Shown in pieces: positions 1 to 5,108 of a DNA stretch of 5,108 nt (within the stretch, counting starts at the first letter, position 1; the number at the start of each line of letters is the position of its first letter). The stretch is from Acidobacteriota bacterium (GTDB lineage Bacteria > Acidobacteriota > Vicinamibacteria > Vicinamibacterales > JACQTH01), in the NCBI GenBank assembly GCA_016210935.1, contig JACQTH010000546.1, positions 1 through 5,108 of the forward strand, given 5' to 3'. The notes under the pieces were generated by a model. That model was not told the DNA's origin, did no database searches, and was given only the letters and a program-made list of their open reading frames with translations. Both the position numbers and the translations under genes were made by a program.

Positions 1-2
1 CC

Positions 3-1067
3 TTAGAGAAGCGCGGCCGCGCGCTGGGCGGGGGACGGTTTCTGACCTTCCACAATGAGCTGACCGCACGCCGCGCGGATATCCCGCCCGCGGCTCTTGC
101 GCACGGACACTGTCACGTGGTGATCAGCGAGGATCTGCGCGAACTGGTTCACGCGGGCGTCTGACGGCCGCCTGAAATCGATCGCCGGCGCTTCGTTCAG
201 TGGAATCAGATTCACCTTCGCCCGAATGCCGTGCAGCAGTCGGACGAGCCGGCGCGCATCGTCGGGCGTGTCGTTGACGTCCTTCAACAGCACATACTCG
301 AACGTGATGCGGTTTCGCCGCTTCAGCGGAAAGCGGCGGCAGACATCCAGCAGCTCGTTCAACTTGTACTTGCGATTGATCGGCACCAGCTTGTCGCGCA
401 TCTCGTCGGTGGTCGCGTGAAGCGAGATCGCCAGGTTGGGCATCAGCGGCTCGGTCGCCAGACGCTCGATCTTCGTTGAAGCGCCTACGGTCGACAGCGT
501 GATGCGGCGCGGCGAGATTGCCAGCCCCTCAGGGTCGGCCAGGATCTGCAGCGCCTTCATCGTCTGATCGTAGTTGTGCAGCGGCTCGCCCATCCCCATC
601 AGGACGATGTTGAAGCTCTTGTCGAGCAGGTCGAGCTCCTGCGCCATCAGGCGCACCTGCCCGACAATCTCTCCCGCGGTCAGATTTCGGACAAGGCCCA
701 TCTTGCCCGTCAGGCAAAACGCACACGCCATGGCGCATCCGACCTGGGTCGAGACACAGAAAGTCATGGCCGGCGTGTCCGGGATGAAGACCGACTCGAT
801 CTCGCGGCCGTCCGACAACCGCAGATGAAACTTCCGCGTCCCGTCAACCGACGCGTCGGTCCGGACGATGGCAGGTGTCGCGATGGTGAAGCTCTGCCGT
901 AGTGTCGCGCGCAGCTCCTTCGACAGATTGGACATCTGGTTGAAATCGTTGACGCCGCGCTTGTAGACCCAGCGGGCGATCTGGCCGGCGCGATAGGCCT
1001 CGACCTCGAGCGCCTCGAGGGCGGACTGCAAATCCGTCCGGGTCAGTTCGGTGAGCTCACGCGTCAT
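3..1067 (-). CDS. rlmN: Dual-specificity RNA methyltransferase RlmN (23S rRNA m2A2503 / tRNA m2A37), radical SAM
   Basis: This gene encodes a complete 354-residue radical SAM enzyme that methylates C2 of A2503 in 23S rRNA and, in characterised members, A37 of some tRNAs. It acts in the cytoplasm. Seen in the sequence: an N-terminal RNA-binding-type segment (about residues 1-95, including RAGQIARWVYKRG). The iron-sulfur cluster motif CX3CX2C is at C111, C115 and C118, and a GMGEP SAM-binding motif is at 158-162. By family knowledge the two mechanistic cysteines are C104 (seven residues before the cluster, as in E. coli C118/C125) and C334 (in RAACGQL), and E91 matches E. coli E105. All key residues are present and the length is normal. 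The ATG at 1067 is chosen because the product begins like known RlmN (MTRELTELTRTDLQ). A longer reading from a TTG at 1187 would add 40 unconserved residues and cross the divergent promoter region. The stop is at 3-5, so any terminator lies outside the window. It is divergent from the purine operon with no functional link evident. Confidence 0.97.
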   Translation of the reverse strand: MTRELTELTRTDLQSALEALEVEAYRAGQIARWVYKRGVNDFNQMSNLSKELRATLRQSFTIATPAIVRTDASVDGTRKFHLRLSDGREIESVFIPDTPAMTFCVSTQVGCAMACAFCLTGKMGLVRNLTAGEIVGQVRLMAQELDLLDKSFNIVLMGMGEPLHNYDQTMKALQILADPEGLAISPRRITLSTVGASTKIERLATEPLMPNLAISLHATTDEMRDKLVPINRKYKLNELLDVCRRFPLKRRNRITFEYVLLKDVNDTPDDARRLVRLLHGIRAKVNLIPLNEAPAIDFRRPSDARVNQFAQILADHHVTVSVRKSRGRDIRAACGQLIVEGQKPSPAQRAAALL

Positions 1068-1079
1068 GTCAATCTTCAA

Positions 1080-1088
1080 ATTGTAGCA
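1080..1088 (-). promoter_or_regulatory. Candidate extended -10 promoter for rlmN
   Basis: Read on the minus strand, the bases give TGCTACAAT, an extended -10 (TGn plus TACAAT, five of six matches to TATAAT). No good -35 hexamer is seen 16-18 bases upstream, where the sequence is CCGGAA-like, but extended -10 promoters can do without one. Transcription would start near 1073, leaving only about six bases before the rlmN ATG at 1067. That would make the message nearly leaderless, consistent with the lack of a strong Shine-Dalgarno (only GAAG, at 1077-1074, which would fall mostly upstream of the start point). This is a motif match only. Confidence 0.4.
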
Positions 1089-1139
1089 ACACGAAGAAAA
1101 TCTTCCGGACGGCCCCACTTTTCGCCGAGTGGGAGCCCG

Positions 1140-1148
1140 TGCTATGAT
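1140..1148 (+). promoter_or_regulatory. Candidate extended -10 promoter for the M16-purBSQL operon
   Basis: The bases read TGCTATGAT: TG, one base, then TATGAT (five of six matches to TATAAT). The -35 position (about 1119-1125, TTTTCGC) is poor. Transcription would start near 1155 and give a leader of about 50 bases before the ATG at 1205. That leader shows no purine riboswitch, no transcription attenuator and no recognisable PurR-type operator. It is the only convincing plus-strand promoter motif upstream of the cluster, so the downstream genes probably depend on it. Confidence 0.45.
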
Positions 1149-1204
1149 TCCACTACAGTCTCGTTCAGCTAACTCCAGCAGAGTCAATCACTTCTGAAAA
1201 ACTG

Positions 1205-2461
1205 ATGATCGTCCGCGATCGCCTCGGCAATGGCGCCAAGCTCCTCACCGAAGCGATGCCGCACGTCCGTTCTGTCAGCGTCGGCGTCTGGCTGACGCGC
1301 GGCTCGCGCGACGAGCCGGCCGAGCTCGGAGGCATCGCCCATTTCGTCGAGCACATGCTCTTCAAGGGCACGACCACGCGCAGTGCCGAAGACATCGCGC
1401 AGGAAATCGATTCCATCGGCGGGCAGGCGGACGCCTTCACCGCGAAGGAATACGCGAGCTATTACATCAAGGTGCTCGACGAGCACCTGCCGCTCGCGAT
1501 CGATCTGCTCGCCGACATCGTGCTGCACCCGGCATTCTCGGAGGAGGACGTCCAGAAGGAGAAGAAAGTCGTCCTCGAAGAGATCAAGATGGTCGAGGAC
1601 ACGCCCGACGATCTGGTGCACGAGCTGTTCAACGAGCGCTTCTGGCCGGACCATCCCCTCGGGCGGCCGATTCTGGGCACGCCGGAAACGGTCGAAGCGT
1701 TGACCCAACACAGTCTCCGCGAGTATTTCGCTTCCGCTTATACGGCCGACAACGTCGTCATTGCGGCCGTCGGAAACATCGACCATCAACGCGTGAGCGA
1801 TCTCGTCGAGCGGGCGTTCGCGGCGTTGCCGCGAACGGGGCGCCACGTCGCGACGCCACCGCCGGTTGCGATTCCCCACGTCCTGAACAGAACCAAAGAG
1901 CTGGAACAGAGTCACATCTGCCTGGGCGTCAGCGCGTATCCGCAGGATCACGATCGCCGGTACGCCACCCACGTGCTGAACACGATTCTCGGCGGATCGA
2001 TGAGCTCGCGCCTCTTCCAGAACGTCCGCGAGCGCCGCGGTCTCGCCTACTCCGTCTTCAGCGGCGTGGGCGCATTTCGCGACACGGGCGCCGTCACCAT
2101 CTACGCCGGCTGCGCGAACGACGCGGTCGACGAGGTCATTGGCGTCATCGTGGACGAGTTAAGAACGCTGAAAAACGCTCCCGTTCCGGCGGGCGAGCTG
2201 CGCCGGGCGAAGGATCATCTCAAGGGCAGCATCATGCTGAGCCTCGAGAGCACCTCGAGCCGGATGTCGAATCTCGCGCGACAGGAGATCTACTTCGATC
2301 GCCAGTACAGCCTTGACGAAACCCTGGCGGGATTCGAACAGGTGACCACTGAAGATATCCGGCACGTGGCGGAGGACCTGTTTACCACGGGCGCACTGGG
2401 TGGAACGGTTCTGGGCCCGTTGAACGGCTGGAACCTGACCAGGGAGCGGTTGTCGCTGTGA
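1205..2461 (+). CDS. M16 family zinc metallopeptidase (processing-peptidase-like, insulinase superfamily)
   Basis: This gene encodes a 418-residue single-unit M16 peptidase, the size of bacterial homologues of mitochondrial processing peptidase beta. The inverted zinc motif HXXEH is intact at H46-F-V-E49-H50, with E49 the expected catalytic glutamate. The third zinc ligand is E126 (in VVLEEIKMVEDTPDD), 76 residues after H50, the same spacing as in processing peptidase beta. The N-terminal catalytic half spans about residues 1-210. The C-terminal half (about 215-410) carries the family's RERRGLAYSV segment at 275-284. No signal peptide or membrane segment is visible, so a cytoplasmic location is inferred. 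The ATG at 1205 has no clear Shine-Dalgarno but gives the usual family start (short strand, then DRLGNGAKLLTE). It appears to be the first gene of the operon, and its TGA overlaps the purB GTG. The natural substrate cannot be told from sequence; peptide or presequence-like degradation is a family-level guess. Confidence 0.95.
   Translation: MIVRDRLGNGAKLLTEAMPHVRSVSVGVWLTRGSRDEPAELGGIAHFVEHMLFKGTTTRSAEDIAQEIDSIGGQADAFTAKEYASYYIKVLDEHLPLAIDLLADIVLHPAFSEEDVQKEKKVVLEEIKMVEDTPDDLVHELFNERFWPDHPLGRPILGTPETVEALTQHSLREYFASAYTADNVVIAAVGNIDHQRVSDLVERAFAALPRTGRHVATPPPVAIPHVLNRTKELEQSHICLGVSAYPQDHDRRYATHVLNTILGGSMSSRLFQNVRERRGLAYSVFSGVGAFRDTGAVTIYAGCANDAVDEVIGVIVDELRTLKNAPVPAGELRRAKDHLKGSIMLSLESTSSRMSNLARQEIYFDRQYSLDETLAGFEQVTTEDIRHVAEDLFTTGALGGTVLGPLNGWNLTRERLSL
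2441..2446 (+). promoter_or_regulatory. Ribosome binding site for purB, inside the M16 gene
   Basis: AGGGAG lies 11 bases before the GTG at 2458. It supports the GTG start that overlaps the M16 stop (GTGA), so purB translation is probably coupled to that of the peptidase. The spacing is slightly long. Confidence 0.55.
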
Positions 2462-3765
2462 TTTCGCGCTATACGCACCCCGAGATGGGGCGCATCTGGA
2501 GCGACCAGCACAAGTACGAGACGTGGCTCGCGGTCGAGATTGCCGCCGCAGAGGTGATGGCCGAGCGGGGCGTCATCCCTGCGGGGGCGGCGCGCGACAT
2601 TCGTGAGAGAGGCGCGTTCGACGCGCGCCGGATCGACGAGATTGAATCCACGGTTCAGCACGACGTGATCGCGTTTACGACCGTCGTCGCCGAGCATGTC
2701 GGCCCGTCCGCCCGCTGGCTCCATTACGGGCTGACCTCGTCGGACGTGATCGACACGGCGCTCGCGCTGCAGATGCGCGAGGCCTGCGATCTGATTCTGG
2801 CGGATCTGGCGGCGCTCGCCGGGGCCATTCACGTGCGGGCGGAGGAGCATCGCCGCACGCCGGTGATCGGCCGGACGCACGGGGTCCATGCGGAGCCCAC
2901 GACGTTTGGCCTGAAGCTCGCGCTCTGGTTCGCCGAGGTCGGCCGCGACATCGACCGGATCGAACGCGCGCGGCGGACGATTGCGGTGGGGAAGCTTTCC
3001 GGCGCCGTCGGGACCTTCGCGCATCTCGATCCGGCGATCGAGGAGGCGGTCTGCCGGCGTCTCGGCCTGGAGCCGGACCCGGTCTCGTCCCAGGTCGTGC
3101 AGCGCGATCGGCACGCCGAGCTTCTCGCGGCGCTGGCCATTGCCGCCGCGTCGCTCGAGAAATTCGCGCTCGAGATTCGCGGGCTGCAACAGACCGAGAT
3201 CGGCGAAGTCGAGGAACCCTTCGGCCGCGGGCAGAAGGGCTCGTCCGCGATGCCGCACAAGCGGAATCCGATTGGCTGCGAGCAGATCACGGGCTTGGCC
3301 CGGCTGGTCCGCGCGAATGCCGCTGCTGCCTTCGAGAACGTCGCGCTCTGGCACGAACGGGACATTTCGCACTCATCCGTCGAGCGGGTGATCCTGCCCG
3401 ACAGTTTCATCGTCCTCGACCACATGCTCCGGCGCTTCACGCGAATCGTCCGGGGGATGGTCGTCCACCCGGATCGGATGCTGGAGAACCTGCGCCGATC
3501 GCGGGGCGTCGTCTTTTCCGGCACCGTGCTGCTGGAGCTGGCGGCCAAAGGCCTTTCTCGCGAGCGCGCCTACGAGATCGTTCAGCGGAACGCGATGCGG
3601 TCCTTTGAGGAGCGCCTGGAGTTCAAGGACCTCCTGCTGCAGGATCCGCACCTGCGTGGGGTGCTCTCGGCGGACGAAATCGAGCGCGCGTTCGATTTGA
3701 AGCTTCAGCTTCGAAACGTGGATCGAGTCTTCGATCGTGTTTTTCAGGGAGTCCCCGTGTCATGA
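2458..3765 (+). CDS. purB: Adenylosuccinate lyase
   Basis: This gene encodes a complete 435-residue enzyme of the fumarase/aspartase superfamily. It splits fumarate from SAICAR to give AICAR and from adenylosuccinate to give AMP, and works as a cytoplasmic homotetramer. The superfamily signature GSSAMPHKRNP is at 261-271; S262/S263 sit in the flexible loop that holds the catalytic base in characterised PurB. H68 (in STVQHDV), H89 (in HYGLTSSD) and H141 (in GRTHGVHAEPTTFG) are present at the positions known from the Bacillus subtilis enzyme. Length is typical of the short bacterial type. The GTG start gives the canonical beginning MISRYTHPEMGRIW; the next ATG, codon 10, would remove conserved residues. 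It overlaps the peptidase gene upstream and purS downstream by four bases each, indicating translational coupling. purC, which sits between purB and purS in Bacillus, is absent here. Confidence 0.97.
   Translation: MISRYTHPEMGRIWSDQHKYETWLAVEIAAAEVMAERGVIPAGAARDIRERGAFDARRIDEIESTVQHDVIAFTTVVAEHVGPSARWLHYGLTSSDVIDTALALQMREACDLILADLAALAGAIHVRAEEHRRTPVIGRTHGVHAEPTTFGLKLALWFAEVGRDIDRIERARRTIAVGKLSGAVGTFAHLDPAIEEAVCRRLGLEPDPVSSQVVQRDRHAELLAALAIAAASLEKFALEIRGLQQTEIGEVEEPFGRGQKGSSAMPHKRNPIGCEQITGLARLVRANAAAAFENVALWHERDISHSSVERVILPDSFIVLDHMLRRFTRIVRGMVVHPDRMLENLRRSRGVVFSGTVLLELAAKGLSRERAYEIVQRNAMRSFEERLEFKDLLLQDPHLRGVLSADEIERAFDLKLQLRNVDRVFDRVFQGVPVS
3746..3751 (+). promoter_or_regulatory. Ribosome binding site for purS, inside purB
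   Basis: AGGGAG stands 10 bases before the purS ATG at 3762. It is the same hexamer, at nearly the same spacing, as the site before purB. It supports a start that overlaps the purB stop as ATGA. Confidence 0.55.
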
Positions 3766-4001
3766 AAGCCAGAGTCTACGTGACCCTGAAACCGTCGGTC
3801 TTCGATCCGCAGGGCAAGACGATCACCGACGCGCTCCAGTCGATCGGATACGCGGGCGTCGAGGACGTGCGCCAGGGCAAGTACTTCGAGCTGGAGCTGG
3901 CGACCACGACACCGGAGGCGACGCGCAGCATGGCCGCAGACATCGCGGACAAGCTGCTGGCGAATCCGGTGATTGAGAGCTACAGGGTGGAAGTTGTCTG
4001 A
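3762..4001 (+). CDS. purS: Phosphoribosylformylglycinamidine synthase subunit PurS
   Basis: This gene encodes a 79-residue small subunit of FGAM synthetase, close to the usual 80-85 residues. It has the family pattern: an N-terminal strand KARVYVTLKPSVFDPQG (2-18), an ITDALQSIGY helix and turn (21-30), VEDVRQGKYFELEL (33-46), and a C-terminal helix and strand ending in NPVIESYRVEVV (68-79). PurS has no catalytic residues of its own. In studied species its dimer bridges PurQ and PurL and helps ammonia transfer between them. The gene overlaps purB by ATGA and is followed 16 bases later by purQ, so the complex's subunits are made from adjacent genes. Confidence 0.96.
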   Translation: MKARVYVTLKPSVFDPQGKTITDALQSIGYAGVEDVRQGKYFELELATTTPEATRSMAADIADKLLANPVIESYRVEVV

Positions 4002-4006
4002 ATTGT

Positions 4007-4011
4007 GAGGG
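4007..4011 (+). promoter_or_regulatory. Ribosome binding site for purQ
   Basis: GAGGG lies six bases before the purQ ATG at 4018, in the 16-base purS-purQ gap. It is the best-spaced Shine-Dalgarno in the window and fixes the purQ start. Confidence 0.7.
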
Positions 4012-4017
4012 TTCAGC

Positions 4018-4797
4018 ATGCGGTTCGGCATCGTCGTCTTCCCGGGCTCCAACTGCGACCACGACGCGTATCACGCCGCGAAGCACGTCCTCGGCCAGGA
4101 GGCGGAGCTCCTCTGGCACAAGGACCGTGATCTGAAGGGATCGGATTGCATCATTCTGCCGGGCGGGTTCGCTCACGGCGACTACCTGCGGACCGGAGCC
4201 ATCGCGCGCTTCTCACCCATCATGCAGTCGGTGAAGGAGTTCGCCGCGGCGGGGGGCCCCGTGCTCGGCATCTGCAACGGGTTCCAGGTGCTGCTCGAGG
4301 CCGGCTTTCTTCCGGGCGCGATGCTGCGCAATCGCAGCGTCAGATTCCAGTGTGAGCACGTCTTCGTTCGCGTCGAGCAGACAGATACGCCCTTCACGCT
4401 GGCGTGCACGCGCGGTCAGGTGCTGAAAATCCCGATCGCCCATGGCGAAGGCAATTACTTTGCAGCGCCCGGCGTCATCGAGCAGCTGGAACGCGAGCGA
4501 CGGGTCATCTTTCGGTACGTCAACGCGTCTGCCGAAGCGGTCGAGTCCGCGAACCCGAACGGGTCGATCGCGGCGATTGGCGGCATCTGCAATGAGGAGC
4601 GAAATGTCGTCGCCCTCATGCCCCATCCGGAGCGGGCGTGCGAGCTGGCGCTCGGCAGCTCGGACGGTCTCGTGATCTTCGAATCGGTGATTCAGGCCAT
4701 CCGGTCCGGCCGGTGTGCCGCGACCCTTCGGCACGCTCAGGGTCGCCCCGAGCCGAGTCGAGGGGCGAGCCCGCCGGCGGCCGCGCTGGTCCAATAG
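4018..4797 (+). CDS. purQ: Phosphoribosylformylglycinamidine synthase subunit PurQ (class I glutamine amidotransferase), with extended C-terminus
   Basis: This gene encodes the glutaminase subunit of FGAM synthetase. It hydrolyses glutamine and passes ammonia to PurL, which converts FGAR to FGAM using ATP. The class I triad is intact: nucleophile C86 in GICNGFQ (84-90), then H203 and E205 in MPHPER (201-206). The oxyanion-loop segment LPGGFAHGDYLR (47-58) is also present, as is the PurQ-typical start RFGIVVFPGSNCDHD. The protein is 259 residues, whereas PurQ is usually about 220-230. The recognisable family sequence stops near residue 230 (FESVIQAIRS), and the last 30 or so residues are rich in Arg, Pro, Ala and Gly. 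Most of that tail (about 235-250) is translated from a palindromic repeat at 4720-4768, so the extension is probably acquired rather than functional. The tail lies well beyond the catalytic residues, so activity is expected to be kept. purL begins eight bases after the stop. Confidence 0.96.
   Translation: MRFGIVVFPGSNCDHDAYHAAKHVLGQEAELLWHKDRDLKGSDCIILPGGFAHGDYLRTGAIARFSPIMQSVKEFAAAGGPVLGICNGFQVLLEAGFLPGAMLRNRSVRFQCEHVFVRVEQTDTPFTLACTRGQVLKIPIAHGEGNYFAAPGVIEQLERERRVIFRYVNASAEAVESANPNGSIAAIGGICNEERNVVALMPHPERACELALGSSDGLVIFESVIQAIRSGRCAATLRHAQGRPEPSRGASPPAAALVQ
4720..4768. repeat. Small double-palindromic repeat (REP-like), in frame at the purQ 3' end
   Basis: Two perfect inverted repeats sit side by side and share four bases. 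GCGACCCT (4720-4727) pairs with AGGGTCGC (4739-4746) around an 11-base loop. TCGCCCC (4743-4749) pairs with GGGGCGA (4762-4768) around a 12-base loop. An alternative central stem joins 4735-4742 to 4746-4753 with one mismatch. In the purQ frame the element reads roughly TLRHAQGRPEPSRGA. From memory, very similar peptides (LR-AQG----SRG type) recur at the ends of unrelated proteins in many GC-rich genomes, where a dispersed short palindromic repeat has run into reading frames. Only one copy is present here, so the dispersed nature is inferred and exact ends are uncertain. It is followed at once by a separate 10-base palindrome, CCGCCGGCGG (4771-4780). Confidence 0.65.
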
Positions 4798-4805
4798 CCG
4801 CGCTG

Positions 4806-5108
4806 ATGGCCTTCGACGCCGCCGCGCTCGCACGACACGGCCTCACCCAAGAGGAATACGAGCGGATCGTGACCTTTCTGGGGCGCGATCCGAATCTCAC
4901 CGAGCTCGGGATCTTTTCCGTGATGTGGTCGGAGCACTGCAGTTACAAGAGCTCGCGCCCGCATCTCAAGAAGCTGCCGACGGACGGCCCGCGCGTGCTT
5001 CAGGGGCCCGGCGAGAACGCCGGCGCCGTCGACATCGGGCACGGCCTCGCGGCGGTCTTCAAGATCGAATCTCACAATCACCCTTCGTTCATCGAGCCCT
5101 ATCAGGGC
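4806..5108 (+). CDS. purL: Phosphoribosylformylglycinamidine synthase subunit PurL (small type), 5' part
   Basis: The first 101 codons of the FGAM synthetase catalytic subunit are present; the frame is open to the window edge and no stop is seen. Small-type PurL is usually about 720-800 residues, so most of the gene lies outside. The start MAFDAAALARHGLTQEEYERI leads into the highly conserved blocks ELGIFSVMWSEHCSYKSSR (33-51), GPGENAGAVDIG (67-78) and FKIESHNHPSFIEPYQG (85-101). H44 in the WSEHCSYKS block and the HNHPS motif (90-94) belong to the active site in the characterised Thermotoga maritima enzyme. The ATG at 4806 gives the expected N-terminus but lacks a Shine-Dalgarno. It lies eight bases after the purQ stop, so translation probably depends on ribosomes finishing purQ. 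Separate purS and purQ genes confirm the three-subunit form. Confidence 0.95.
   Translation, partial: MAFDAAALARHGLTQEEYERIVTFLGRDPNLTELGIFSVMWSEHCSYKSSRPHLKKLPTDGPRVLQGPGENAGAVDIGHGLAAVFKIESHNHPSFIEPYQG

Noticed and set aside
11..22. 12-base palindrome GCGCGGCCGCGC near the 3' end of rlmN
   Set aside because: It encodes the Arg-Ala-Ala-Ala stretch near the C-terminus of RlmN and is explained by GC-rich Ala/Arg codons; it has no loop or T-tract to suggest a terminator.
1068..1187. N-terminal extension of rlmN from a TTG at 1187
   Set aside because: The 40 added residues do not look like RlmN, the start codon is weak, and the segment contains the divergent promoter motifs. The ATG at 1067 gives the usual family start.
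1149..1204. Possible purine riboswitch or PurR operator in the operon leader
   Set aside because: The likely leader is only about 50 bases, too short for a purine aptamer with an expression platform, and I see none of the conserved aptamer sequences nor a PurR-like operator.
1184..1972. A 262-codon open frame on the minus strand opposite the M16 peptidase
   Set aside because: It is a shadow of the plus-strand codons, with a composition typical of the reverse of a GC-rich gene and no recognisable domain.
2290..3372. A 360-codon open frame on the minus strand across the end of the peptidase gene and most of purB
   Set aside because: It lies antisense to well-identified genes, its Arg/Asp-rich translation resembles no family I know, and long antisense frames are expected in GC-rich coding DNA.
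4720..4768. Reading the purQ 3' hairpins as an intrinsic terminator
   Set aside because: There is no run of T after either stem, the hairpins lie inside the purQ frame, and purL follows eight bases after the purQ stop, so termination here would cut the operon.

Overview
This is a GC-rich bacterial chromosomal segment holding housekeeping genes. One gene on the minus strand, rlmN (23S rRNA/tRNA adenine C2 methyltransferase), is divergent from a tightly packed plus-strand cluster: M16 zinc peptidase, purB, purS, purQ and the first 101 codons of purL. Separate small purS, purQ and purL genes point away from enteric-type Gammaproteobacteria, which use one large fused PurL. GC richness, the gene order, and a small interspersed-type palindromic repeat at the end of purQ would fit a soil or sediment lineage such as Acidobacteriota. 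That placement is a low-confidence guess from memory; no marker here settles it.

Layout: rlmN occupies 3-1067 (minus) and is complete. The 137-base gap at 1068-1204 is the only real intergenic region. It carries a candidate extended -10 promoter for each direction. The M16 peptidase (1205-2461) overlaps purB (2458-3765) by GTGA, and purB overlaps purS (3762-4001) by ATGA. purQ (4018-4797) follows after 16 bases and purL (4806 onward, cut by the window edge) after 8 bases. No terminator was seen between the plus-strand genes, so they read as one operon.

Functionally, PurS, PurQ and PurL form the glutamine-dependent FGAM synthetase complex (step 4 of de novo purine synthesis). PurB acts at two lyase steps (SAICAR to AICAR, and adenylosuccinate to AMP). 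The M16 peptidase has intact zinc ligands, no visible signal peptide and no obvious part in purine synthesis, yet it is the first gene of the operon.

The most unusual feature is the 3' end of purQ. A roughly 50-base, doubly palindromic element is read in frame and gives PurQ a low-complexity C-terminal tail of about 30 residues beyond the normal family end. I found no mobile element with genes, no CRISPR array, no RNA gene, and no sign of a previously undescribed system.
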